IMG/VR virus record: IMGVR_UViG_3300030098_005816
Span: 1 to 35,880 of that record
DNA length: 35,880 nt
Direction: 5' to 3' (one strand)
Source: a virus
The stretch's first letter is position 1, and each line of letters begins with the position of its first letter. A program made the position numbers and the translations under genes. The notes below the pieces were generated by a model. It searched no databases, was not told the DNA's origin, and saw nothing but the letters and a program-made list of their open reading frames with translations. This document shows, piece after piece, positions 8,301-15,176 of the stretch.

Positions 8301-11300
8301 TACATACTCTTTATATACCTCATTAATTTTAGAATCACCTTCATACTTCTTATACAAAGTTTCATTAAAGAAATCTTCAATTAGTTTCTGAGAAAATGGT
8401 TTATGAGTATTCTGAGCCATTGCCATTAACAACTGCTTAGGTATACCGTGTCTATGAGTACTACCATCAGGATTATAACCTGCCATAGTATTTGATTGTT
8501 TTACATTGTATCCATATTTTATATTTTCTAAAGGCATTTCATATATTAAATTAGGGTCATCTATTATTAATTCATCTTTTTCAATTTTATAATCAGTTAT
8601 TTTACGTTCACCTCTTTGTTTAACAGCTGATTCTTGCATAATCATTTGTATACCAGCTTTACGCATTTGTCTGGAAGCTTCTGGTCCTGCACTATGCATC
8701 ATATGTTTACCAAGTAATGCACCATTTTCAGCATCAGGACTAACAATAAAATTTTTACTTTGTCCACTCTCAGGTAACCCACTATCTTTAATTAGAGAAT
8801 TAAGATAGTTATCTTCAACAATAGTCATACCATCTACATTTTCGCCATACTCAGTATTTTTGCTATCTTTATTTAGTTTTTTAATTCTTTTAAGCTTATT
8901 TTTTACTAACTTAAATAATTTAGGGTCTAAATCTCTTGCTATTATATACCTTACATTACCATTTTCTACAGCATTTAAAAAATCTTCACTAACATTATTT
9001 CTTTCACCTTGTTTTAATTTAGATAAATATTCCCCATAGTGATTTGCTACAAAATCTTTATCAGCTTTCCATGTTGGAGTAAACCATATTTGTTGACGCT
9101 TATTCCAAGCTGTAGCATTTTTAATGTATCCCTCGCCTTCAAATAGTCGTTTTAAAACCTTTGAATATTCAGTAGCTGTTTTAGGTTTAAATCCGTTTAA
9201 AGAAATATCCCACATTATATTATTTAAATACATTTCCCTAGCTTCTTTTTGAGAAAAGTATTTATTTCTTTTTAAAGCATCGTTAAAATATTTTGCATTT
9301 TTACCTTTAGATAAATAATTCTGTAAAAAGCTATTAATATAATACAATTTAGGTCCATTATTCATATCTGGGTGCTTCTTAATATATATTATAGTATCAT
9401 TATCACCTTTACCTCCAAAAGGATAAAAACCTTTTTTCCACATATCTTTATGCATTTTTTTTATAAACTTATTATATACTTTTATTCCATCATCTTTAAA
9501 TTCTTTTATTAAATGCTTTCTATATTGACTAAGTGTTAAATCTTTAAATTCTCCTTTTGTACCTCTTACAGTAATATTGTCAAATACATAATGAGAATCT
9601 GGTCTATTAGGACTATCAGGTGATATATTTAACATCTCTTCTAAAGCTCTTTGTACTTCCATCTTAGGCTCTATATTTTGCTTCCTATTACCAGCTAAAG
9701 TAAAACCATCTTCTCCTCTTATTTGGATTTTAATAGACTTAGATTTAGGGTCAGCTCCAGAAACATTCAAATATTTTACTGGTTCACCAAAATTCTTACG
9801 AGTTAACCATTGTCTAAAGTTATCCTTTGTTGCTTCATCTATAGTTATATCAATATTTTCTTTATCTTTTAAAGTAGACTCTATTTCTCTAACAAGTTCT
9901 TCAGTATTTACTTTTTGATTTTTTCTACTATATTTTTCTTGTTTAACTATACTGTCTATAAAATTAGTTAACCTAATAACTTCATTTCTTTTAGTAGAAG
10001 GACTAAACGAAGGTTTATCCCAAATTTCTTTTAAATTATCTTGAACAAAAATTTCAGACTTTCTAAATAAATCCATATTAGATAGCATTCCAATATCATT
10101 ACCATCATTAACTCTTTCTTCTACTCTAATTTCCCCTGTTTCTTTATCAATAAATTCATAAGGATTTAAATCAAGAAGTGTTTTTTCTTTTGCTTTTAAT
10201 TTACTAAGTTCACTTTTTAAAGCTTCTAAATTTTGTTCTTCAATTATCCTATCTGCACCACCAAGTTTATCTAATTTCTTTTGAGATTTAACTATATCAT
10301 CAGTTAATGTAGCCTTCTCTTCGTATAGTTTATTTAACTCCTTTTCAGTGTCTCTAGCTAAACCAGTACGAGCTTTTTCTAGAGATACTTCTTCAGTCAT
10401 TTTTACATATCTTTCCCAACCTTTTTCTGAAAGTTGAGTTTTATCAGGCTCAATACCCATTTCTTTTGCAATTATTTCTTGCATTGCAGTTTTTGTTTCT
10501 GGGTCAGGATTATAATGAACACTTTTAGGGTCATTCATTTCTTTTCTTATAGCCTCTTTATATTCAGGAGCAAGTTCACTCCATCCTTCAACAAGAGTAG
10601 GGTCTTCTGTGGCTCTTAATTTATAGTTGGCTTTTTTATTACCAGTACCATAAGCCTCTTTTTGCATTTTAGTAAAAAATTCTTGCTTTGCTTTTTGTAC
10701 ATGACTTACAGCTCCACCACCAAAGTATGCACCAAGTAAATATTCATATACTTGTTCGGGAGTAGTTGCTCCTCTTTGTGTAGCAGGTAATCCTTGAAAT
10801 ATAGAACCAGCAATGGCTCTTTGAGCATATGCTAATTTACCTCTGCCAGGTATTATATTACCTAAAGCACCAAATGCGGCACCAAATTTTACTCCACCTA
10901 AACCAGCTTCAATCATACCATCTACACCTTGTTTCCAGTTACTTACAGCACTAGCAACACCAAGTTTAAATCCTTCTTCTGCAACACTTTTTGTAGCTCC
11001 AGAAGTAAGGAATTTAGCAACAACACCAGAAGCGTCTGCTCTTCCTCCTAAAGCTGTTTTCATTACAGGGCTTATAACTTTTGATATTTTCTTAGTAGCG
11101 TATTCACCTGCTCCTAAAGGTATAGACCTTATACCACCTAAAGCATTAGCAGCTCTAGTTAGTCCAAGTAGTTTTAATGGTTTAGCCATCATATTAGGAG
11201 CAAACCCTAATAAATGTCCTACATTACGTGCTATTGCTTCATATTCATTATCAGGTGGGTCTACAGCACCAAGTGTTGTAAAACCTTCTAATAAACCACC

Positions 11301-11558
11301 TCCAAATTGCTTTAAAGCTTCGCCAATGCTAAACTCACCTTCATAAAAGCCTACATTATGATAAATAGCATGCTTTTTTATCTTGTCTATAGCTTCTTGG
11401 TTATATCTTTTGGGGTTTTGTTTGTATCCACTAATCAGTCTTTTTAATTGTGATTTAGAATACTGAGGTTTAAAGTCAGCTTGAGTAGCTGCTTTATCAC
11501 CTTGTGGTTGTTCTGGTTGTTGACTATAGTCGTATAAACCATAAGGGTTTACAGCCAT
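2298..11558 (-). CDS. Giant internal virion protein with RNA-polymerase-like motif, 3086 aa
   Basis: Starts at ATG 11556-11558 with AGGAG at 11565-11569. Visible layout: residues about 80-290 are Gly/Ala-rich and hydrophobic, as in ejected phage proteins; about 400-465 is a coiled coil; F-G-G-K-G-D-N-D lies near 710; D-G-M-T-I at 909 with lysines at 951 and 980; R-x-P-x5-G-x-Q to A-D-L-D-G-D at 1302-1345; a separate small domain at about 1405-1515; a hydrophobic segment near 2931-2955. The A-D-x-D-G-D signature is the metal-binding core of the multisubunit RNA polymerase beta' chain and of single-chain relatives such as the crAss-like phage virion polymerase. Last gene of the late operon, behind three ejection-protein candidates. 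Virion location and polymerase activity are inferred; a large polyvalent ejection protein without polymerase activity is the alternative. Confidence 0.8.
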   Translation of the reverse strand: MAVNPYGLYDYSQQPEQPQGDKAATQADFKPQYSKSQLKRLISGYKQNPKRYNQEAIDKIKKHAIYHNVGFYEGEFSIGEALKQFGGGLLEGFTTLGAVDPPDNEYEAIARNVGHLLGFAPNMMAKPLKLLGLTRAANALGGIRSIPLGAGEYATKKISKVISPVMKTALGGRADASGVVAKFLTSGATKSVAEEGFKLGVASAVSNWKQGVDGMIEAGLGGVKFGAAFGALGNIIPGRGKLAYAQRAIAGSIFQGLPATQRGATTPEQVYEYLLGAYFGGGAVSHVQKAKQEFFTKMQKEAYGTGNKKANYKLRATEDPTLVEGWSELAPEYKEAIRKEMNDPKSVHYNPDPETKTAMQEIIAKEMGIEPDKTQLSEKGWERYVKMTEEVSLEKARTGLARDTEKELNKLYEEKATLTDDIVKSQKKLDKLGGADRIIEEQNLEALKSELSKLKAKEKTLLDLNPYEFIDKETGEIRVEERVNDGNDIGMLSNMDLFRKSEIFVQDNLKEIWDKPSFSPSTKRNEVIRLTNFIDSIVKQEKYSRKNQKVNTEELVREIESTLKDKENIDITIDEATKDNFRQWLTRKNFGEPVKYLNVSGADPKSKSIKIQIRGEDGFTLAGNRKQNIEPKMEVQRALEEMLNISPDSPNRPDSHYVFDNITVRGTKGEFKDLTLSQYRKHLIKEFKDDGIKVYNKFIKKMHKDMWKKGFYPFGGKGDNDTIIYIKKHPDMNNGPKLYYINSFLQNYLSKGKNAKYFNDALKRNKYFSQKEAREMYLNNIMWDISLNGFKPKTATEYSKVLKRLFEGEGYIKNATAWNKRQQIWFTPTWKADKDFVANHYGEYLSKLKQGERNNVSEDFLNAVENGNVRYIIARDLDPKLFKLVKNKLKRIKKLNKDSKNTEYGENVDGMTIVEDNYLNSLIKDSGLPESGQSKNFIVSPDAENGALLGKHMMHSAGPEASRQMRKAGIQMIMQESAVKQRGERKITDYKIEKDELIIDDPNLIYEMPLENIKYGYNVKQSNTMAGYNPDGSTHRHGIPKQLLMAMAQNTHKPFSQKLIEDFFNETLYKKYEGDSKINEVYKEYVENPESKVLLNILEKNVDKLGMDNLLNAINGTPTEFTDIAYMRLMKINRDNVASRVQEGEITAAEGEKILDNINEFNSSTDRIVEAAKDWSQSEKLAGRPGNINTVLLHKYIRPYRFQVIRNYVFQSLSKPKIGNSGVARMRGYDKWFRKDDRFKELETNDEIFYLDNSFKKMPLKTTVSGHENTTLERLWKAYESGELKGKELKKAEDALTALTVRVPMDSVSGAQRMKFGGFTERNGHGILMHSRAMRAEGGADLDGDEAFIFFAGREGAKGGGFKKKWIDKFHENKDEYLDKDGVIPDRKKGFVPVEVKGKKLVKIETVPWYTPETLKANPNKIYLFSDNLAKIGRGPRAGQAVIRDEPNAHGIPTKKSPKEFMTDKEYDSNIRAIDKAFATIPKGKTIVLPEDGFGTGRAQLKTEAPKTWKYLQKKLNELKKTIKKEFKEGKTTYEEYLTTQDSLKDTGIDPEARDSKIWQYDSQWRQDISERAVEGRNLLGGTVSMTQVLKSAHNSILQLPNKQDNFFRMVKAAYGKKPYKQEISIEARTNETELKNARQLASSMIAFTSDPLDVAGLRGYADYAAKLGNAYFKVKIDGKNIKLTNENYNILRDRHSVIGQLFETNAALYGRDYINNKSWNAQEIKSKTNHFNNNKGLGLEKAQNSMLTKIGKLANTVDLYDSPYKNINVPFLFQMYKEHNKVVESFPEFKALLKNLEVPFNDAVRAVASSGLWKKSVLDKTAHITNIKDFNKIMASKGSPWRKGNARHSQISGRNKSRVINSEEYRKDLLKEFVKFSEDILTQDVSDMVSFRQVYRFYNNKDIGPVLFQKILKKVSDLRRNSYLQRKGIGEEDSVGEIDGIKVPKSGEKAIRKAFGSLEPPKGKERSSTLDQAQIDAEIANFKATLPNNRAQKMFDMLMLGTFRDGTTETSISKLGLSSKSVDKASVVDFIGDYANIMNKAYERVKPDNKFAENIEKGEMVEKDLPENTILEDTTTGYEGLHGKGTKKEMPKEVKQQLTELVEHLKFYNGKIGQNLNEVVRGILGKDFNALSYKDFIDLNNYFKELQRGTIWQRLWGDKKPTLKKRYTYMFPLTIGRESMKYDIELLKKRGLFVTKAGEVSAGDMQIPSNFSEKLQHAVTLSMDKAQAKGEEEVGVLRKQLEFLDSLPEGELFRRIAVRKIERDGNISKLLSSDKRLSKQWANNYLKEYNKEVKDSDYNNIKRNMYRITSPETLKRIEVSGEQLVEQIEGIYKGHFKKMHNIISGNKKLLDSYHLRNKKGEKLYWDYYDFADFAGREKPMEAIYDYKRFVKDIYKAYEKGEDITTEFGIDGLRQIARSMMIKLHDVKKQRFKSRKKLREEIYLPESTGEIKEGYWPHMFFDKGLATKALREAAKTIYESNLPNSEKQKELEKIQWRTKTLTGDWITGTENWEAYDATIDPMRAQTKNTDNVTWFKANQMTGSMRQRTSHIPGWSIDATVAETYSRNIFKTYYKQLAQILSRDILVDYDQMAFKKGWDKVEFDHKTGRSLKDRWADHYKLYVQDAMGHPSIIPDYMINDPGMKLKGTPYAWWADNKVRDRVNKIAKKIGLKEDIPGMGKFSVQDIARWSNLEAKYELMSLLAHPKSMINNLFGGSMHTIQSAGATALKKARDYNFLRTINPEWTSNQAILDFVIKQGIFPEMLSNEWGMQKEFQSAKSKNFLTDLTKRITNEGKVDKNTLRELADKHKVGSRLLEIAAKSMSIPEMALRRDAFMAHYIKAWEMFGGAITQHDHPFLIEMAKKGVKATQFLYSAPSRPAFSRTALGKVMTRFQLWSWNSARFRNDVIREARIRGYRQGTPEYEKFKRTAQIDLLVYSLGSVFAMSLFDNAIPAPLNHFKETTEWLFGDENTRNRAFWGTYPTAIAPLQIITPPITRGPISMLKTLTDDNYNKFFDYHLYTLFPFGRVARDISPWAKGNILDNPYRTIEKFTGIPYGDIQGERAKLKKEMSYHPTYNNAESLKAQLED
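7014..7346 (-). other. Embedded small phage domain (F-x-D-N-L / R-D-E-P-N-A-x-G-I-P-T-K type)
   Basis: Residues about 1405-1515 of the giant protein carry the string F-S-D-N-L, G-R-G-P-R-A-G-Q-A-V-I-R-D-E-P-N-A-H-G-I-P-T-K, and later P-E-D-G-F-G-T-G-R-A-Q-L. I recognise this as the pattern of a small free-standing phage protein family of unknown function (I believe the Pfam DUF7831 group, from memory). Here it sits about 60 residues after the D-x-D-G-D motif, as an insertion in a giant protein. Confidence 0.55.
7524..7655 (-). other. RNA polymerase beta'-like catalytic region in giant protein
   Basis: Residues 1302-1345 of the 3086-aa protein. The order R1302-x-P1304-x5-G1310-x-Q1312, then G-x-I-x2-H1330, then A1340-D1341-L-D1343-G-D1345 matches the cellular beta' order R-A-P-T-L-H-R-L-G-I-Q, then A-I-Q-L-H-P, then A-D-F-D-G-D with the same R-P-G-Q spacing, and the His-to-first-Asp distance differs by one residue. 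In polymerases the three aspartates hold the catalytic magnesium. A calcium EF-hand is unlikely: position 6 is Glu, not Gly, and position 12 is Ala, not Glu/Asp. Confidence 0.65.
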
Positions 11559-11561
11559 AGA

Positions 11562-12494
11562 TTACTCCTCGTTAGATGTAAGACTTGTGCCTATATCTTT
11601 TGCTAGACTTAAATAAACTGCAGCATTTACAATTTTTCCTACAGGAACACCTCTAATTTTAAGATTTGATAAATTTTTAATCATGTCCTTACCTTTTGTT
11701 TTCCAACCTTTTGGAGTTGTAACTTTACTTTTTTGTTGAGCCCTATAGTCTTTTGCAAATTCTTTTTTACTTTGACGTTTACTTCTATCGCCTTTATAAT
11801 TTTGTTGGTATTTTCTATATGCTTCATCTATTTGTGCTTTTTTTACATATACTCTAGGAGATTTAGGTTTAGGTTTAGCACTTCCAGGTTTCATATAGTT
11901 ATAAGCACCTTTTGCTCCTCTATATGTTCCATATGCACCAGCTCCTAAAGCTCCTGCGCCTAAAACAGTAGTTAATAAAGGACTTTCTCCTGGCATTTCC
12001 ATTATATCTTCACCAATATTTTTCCAATAATCAGTAAATGTTTTATCTTTTGTTAAATAAGGAGCTAGTAAATCTTGTGTTTCAGGGTCTGCATTTAACA
12101 TAACTTTCTGCAATTTAGCTATAGCATCTTCATTTCCCTTTAAAGACTTTTTAATATCTCTAGTTTTTATACCTAATGTAGCAGCTGAATTTATAAGTTT
12201 AGTTATTTTATTATTATCATAGTCTTTTACTAGTTTGTAATTTTCTAAAAATTGTGTATAGTTAGGCTTTAATCCCTTTGATATAGCTGCGTCACTATAT
12301 TTTTTCCAAAGAGAATCTGAAGACTCAAGTACATGTGTTGGGAAATTTATAGCTTTATTTGTTGTATCAATAGAACCTGGATTATCTCTAACTTCTTTAG
12401 TTACTTTAGTCCAAAAGTTCTCATCTAATTGATTAGTTCTTAATTGTCTATAATCTTGCCATTTTTGGGCTCTTTCTTCAAAAGGATAACTCAT
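11562..12494 (-). CDS. Probable ejection (internal virion) protein, 310 aa
   Basis: ATG 12492-12494 is chosen over an upstream in-frame ATG at 12512 because GGAGGA lies just before it and because it forms a TAATG junction with the preceding gene's stop. The N-terminal 165 residues are charged and helical; about residues 170-200 form a Gly/Ala-rich hydrophobic stretch (T-V-L-G-A-G-A-L-G-A-G-A-Y-G) able to enter a membrane; the C-terminus is very basic. No sequence family recognised. A helical body with a glycine-rich hydrophobic segment, just ahead of the giant protein, fits proteins that podoviruses eject to form a channel across the envelope. That role is inference. Confidence 0.6.
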   Translation of the reverse strand: MSYPFEERAQKWQDYRQLRTNQLDENFWTKVTKEVRDNPGSIDTTNKAINFPTHVLESSDSLWKKYSDAAISKGLKPNYTQFLENYKLVKDYDNNKITKLINSAATLGIKTRDIKKSLKGNEDAIAKLQKVMLNADPETQDLLAPYLTKDKTFTDYWKNIGEDIMEMPGESPLLTTVLGAGALGAGAYGTYRGAKGAYNYMKPGSAKPKPKSPRVYVKKAQIDEAYRKYQQNYKGDRSKRQSKKEFAKDYRAQQKSKVTTPKGWKTKGKDMIKNLSNLKIRGVPVGKIVNAAVYLSLAKDIGTSLTSNEE

Positions 12495-13255
12495 TATTCC
12501 TCCAACCACCAATTTGTTTGGTCTTGATATAAATTATTAGCATCTACCGCATTCTTAAAACCTTGTACAGAATAAGGGTTTACTGTAGGTTGATTTAAAG
12601 GTGGAGTTTGCATTAAATCAGTACCAAAGTCATAGTTATATTGATTAAACGAATCTTGCCCTGTAGTTCTACCTTCTTCATTCCATTTCATTAAAGCGTC
12701 TTGAATTTCTGTTTCATTAGCATCTTCACTAATACCTAATTGTTCTGCTTCTGACTTCATCCAAGTTGGAAATTCAACTAACTTTGGAATATCTAATTTA
12801 ACAGGTTTTTGGCTGTCTAACCAAATCTTATTCCACATATCAGTATTTAAATTAGGAACAGGTCTAGGGCTAGGTATTTCTTCCTTAGGTAAACCTCTTA
12901 ATAAACCTCTTAATTGAGATTTCTTTATATCCATCTCATCTTTTAATCTACCAAATCGTCTATCAGACATTCCTCCTTGAAATAAACCTTCATCATCAAT
13001 CATTTTTTTATTTATATTTGAGGGTATATTAGTTATAAAATCAAGCAGTGATTTTCCTTTATTAAACACGCCTTCTTTTACATCTCCAACCTTATCAATA
13101 ACACCACCACCAAAGCCTTTTGCTTTATCATATCCTTCTTCTATCTTACCCCAATTTTCTCCTGCTAATTGACCTAAGTCAAAACCAGCTTCATTTACCA
13201 TTTGGTTTCTTACTAAATTACGAGCTAATAAAGGTGAAAAATCTATTCTAGCCAT
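12494..13255 (-). CDS. Probable ejection (internal virion) protein, 253 aa
   Basis: Joined to both neighbours by one-base overlaps. The N-terminal part is Gly/Lys/Asp-rich (G-Y-D-K-A-K-G-F-G-G-G-V-I-D-K-V-G-D-V-K-E-G) and reads as an amphipathic helix; the C-terminal half is Asn/Pro/Trp-rich and low in helix. No recognised domain. Position between two similar structural candidates and the late promoter-like element at 13993 suggests an internal virion or tail-tip component. Evidence is positional. Confidence 0.55.
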   Translation of the reverse strand: MARIDFSPLLARNLVRNQMVNEAGFDLGQLAGENWGKIEEGYDKAKGFGGGVIDKVGDVKEGVFNKGKSLLDFITNIPSNINKKMIDDEGLFQGGMSDRRFGRLKDEMDIKKSQLRGLLRGLPKEEIPSPRPVPNLNTDMWNKIWLDSQKPVKLDIPKLVEFPTWMKSEAEQLGISEDANETEIQDALMKWNEEGRTTGQDSFNQYNYDFGTDLMQTPPLNQPTVNPYSVQGFKNAVDANNLYQDQTNWWLEE

Positions 13256-13974
13256 TATTTATCCTCTCCTGGAGTACCACCAGTTTTCATTAAATACTCT
13301 AATAAACCAGCTCCCATTCCGCCCATTGCATCACCAAAGTTAATCGGCATACTTGCTAAATCTCTTTCTGTTTGATATGCACCATATTGTTGATAGCCTT
13401 TACCTGCTTCACCCATCAAACCAATTCCTTGATTAAGTCTTTTTCTAAGCATTTCATTAATCATGTTTTGAGTTTGAATGTTCATACCAGCTAAATTAGA
13501 CTCTCTTTTTTGTCCTAGTATACCACTGTATCCACCAACTCCACCTTGCATTATATTTCTATTATTCATCATACTTGTAAAAGCGGCTGAATCTTTAGAT
13601 AAATTCCTTATCCTTGTAGCTTCATCAAGATTTACCTGTGAATTTGGGTCTGTGTAATCTGCACCTAAATCAACTTGTTTATCTAAAGTAGATTTCCATG
13701 GAGCCATATTATCTTCTAAAGTAGGTTGGTTTTTGCCTTTATCTAAATGTTGAGCAAGCAAAGGCCCTCCAAATTGAAGTGCAAGACCCGCAACTTGAGG
13801 CCAAAAATATTCTTTCATACCTGTTTTTGGATTAGTTGTTCCAGAACCCATACTTTGAGTAGCAACTTCACCTAAAAGGCCATAGTTATCTATCCAATGA
13901 GCTTCTGTGTCATTAACATGAGAAGGTTCTCCTCCAACGTTTCTTATTTGCGTATCTCCATACCTACCGTGCAT
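13255..13974 (-). CDS. Probable internal virion/structural protein, 239 aa
   Basis: ATG 13972-13974 has AAGGAG at 13981-13986 six bases upstream; the TTG just before it is rejected. The N-terminus (G-D-T-Q-I-R-N-V-G-G-E-P-S-H-V-N, then G-S-G-T-T-N-P-K-T-G) resembles an N-terminal motif I know from phage structural proteins near ejection genes. A hydrophobic stretch follows (V-A-G-L-A-L-Q-F-G-G-P-L-L), then Gln/Asn/Met-rich helices and a Gly/Met-rich tail. First gene after the putative promoter, so probably heads the ejection module. Exact role unknown. Confidence 0.6.
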   Translation of the reverse strand: MHGRYGDTQIRNVGGEPSHVNDTEAHWIDNYGLLGEVATQSMGSGTTNPKTGMKEYFWPQVAGLALQFGGPLLAQHLDKGKNQPTLEDNMAPWKSTLDKQVDLGADYTDPNSQVNLDEATRIRNLSKDSAAFTSMMNNRNIMQGGVGGYSGILGQKRESNLAGMNIQTQNMINEMLRKRLNQGIGLMGEAGKGYQQYGAYQTERDLASMPINFGDAMGGMGAGLLEYLMKTGGTPGEDK

Positions 13975-13992
13975 CAAAAACTCCTTTAACTT

Positions 13993-14037
13993 TAGTTTTC
14001 GTCAATCTAATATACAAAATAAACTCCAAAATTCCAA
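13993..14037 (-). promoter_or_regulatory. Candidate late promoter and conserved 31-bp element, copy 2
   Basis: In the 65-base gap before the ejection genes. On the - strand the element reads TTTA, 2 nt, TTGTATATTA, 2 nt, TTGA, 2 nt, AAAACTA (13993-14023). It contains a -10-like TATATT (14009-14014), with TTGGAA (14032-14037) 17 bases upstream as a weak -35. A near-identical copy lies before the portal gene. The conserved block extends past the -10, which is unusual for a plain σ70 promoter. Confidence 0.5.
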
Positions 14038-14042
14038 ACACT

Positions 14043-15176
14043 TTATCCTGCATCTGCAGCTCCTGTTGGATTACTTAATGAATACCAATGTGTTCCATTA
14101 CAATAAAGTGTATATCCTCCATAACCAACAACTCTTTCATCACTTCCTGATGTTAAATAAATCTTTTGATGTGAACCTACTGCAGGACTTTCATTGTGTT
14201 CTAATTGTATAAAGTTTGCTGTATCTGTTTTGACTATATATAAAATTTGTCCTGCTACACCACCACTAAACCCGCCTATAGTTACATTATTACTTGAAGT
14301 ATCTACTTCTAATACTGTAGTATCTGATACATCAATACCATCTGTAGGTCCTGCCGTAGTAAATGCAGTATGTTTATATGATACAGTACCATCTACGTCA
14401 AGTTTAGTAGTAGGACTTGCAGTACCTATACCTACATTATCGCCATTACTACCATTAAGTATTAAATCGCCATCTGCTTGTAATTCTAATTCAGCACCAC
14501 CTGTACCAACATAAGTAATAAAAAAACCACTATCATTACTATTATTATTAAAATACATATCTACATCATCGTGAGCATTTGTAAATGTTATTCCTGATGT
14601 AGCACCACCTGTACCTGTTAAATGTAATAATGTTTGAGGATTTGTAGTACCTATACCTACATTATTTGTAGGAGATAAGATAACATGTCCAGTAGATTCT
14701 AACTTTAAATTACCCCAAGCTTTTACAGATGGAGTTGCTACTGAAGCTGTTGATATTTTAGTAGGGTCTAAATTAAGTGTTAATCTATCATTTCCTTGGT
14801 ACCCATAATCTATTTGCCCGCTAGTCATATTAATAACTGGAGGGTCATTTAATGGAGCTGATTTGTTTAAAGGGCCAAATGAGGCATTATTATCTTTATA
14901 CCAACCACCTTCCCCTCTAATGTAAAATTCGTACCTATTTGGACCTATTTTGTTGATTTTTATATCACCATGCTGTCCTTTATAAGTATCAGCATCAGCT
15001 CTACTTGAAGGAGCATTTACTCTTTCAATTAAACCATTTACTTGTTCAGTTAAATGCTTAAAACCTGCATCTATATCATAATTATTATGTTCAACAACTT
15101 TTCCTAAAGTATTGAAACTAGAACTATCTTTAAGTCCTTTTGTAATTTTCTTAAATGATACAGTTTTTTTACTCAT
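14043..15176 (-). CDS. Tail fibre protein with G-I-G-T repeats, 377 aa
   Basis: Starts at ATG 15174-15176 in a TAATG overlap with the nozzle-like gene. The first about 60 residues are helical and probably anchor the fibre to the tail (H-L-T-E-Q-V-N-G-L-I-E-R-V-N). The middle contains two copies of N-V-G-I-G-T-x2-P-x2-x-L-x-V/L, a repeat common in trimeric β-helical phage fibres, 75 residues apart. The C-terminus (G-Y-G-G-Y-T-L-Y-C-N-G-T-H-W-Y) resembles a fibre tip or chaperone-like end, possibly the host-binding part. Position next to the tail protein supports a receptor-binding role. Gly/Thr/Ser/Asn-rich composition agrees. Confidence 0.75.
   Translation of the reverse strand: MSKKTVSFKKITKGLKDSSSFNTLGKVVEHNNYDIDAGFKHLTEQVNGLIERVNAPSSRADADTYKGQHGDIKINKIGPNRYEFYIRGEGGWYKDNNASFGPLNKSAPLNDPPVINMTSGQIDYGYQGNDRLTLNLDPTKISTASVATPSVKAWGNLKLESTGHVILSPTNNVGIGTTNPQTLLHLTGTGGATSGITFTNAHDDVDMYFNNNSNDSGFFITYVGTGGAELELQADGDLILNGSNGDNVGIGTASPTTKLDVDGTVSYKHTAFTTAGPTDGIDVSDTTVLEVDTSSNNVTIGGFSGGVAGQILYIVKTDTANFIQLEHNESPAVGSHQKIYLTSGSDERVVGYGGYTLYCNGTHWYSLSNPTGAADAG
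14421..14665 (-). repeat. Direct repeats in tail fibre gene
   Basis: The 20 bases at 14421-14440 recur exactly at 14646-14665, 225 bases (75 codons) apart in the same frame. They encode the N-V-G-I-G-T cores of the two fibre repeats. Conservation at DNA level suggests recent duplication or exchange of fibre modules. Confidence 0.75.

Noticed and set aside
14194-14514. 106-codon + strand frame inside the tail fibre gene
   Set aside because: Composition (Pro/Ser/Val/Leu) mirrors the repetitive fibre sequence read backwards; no start signal.
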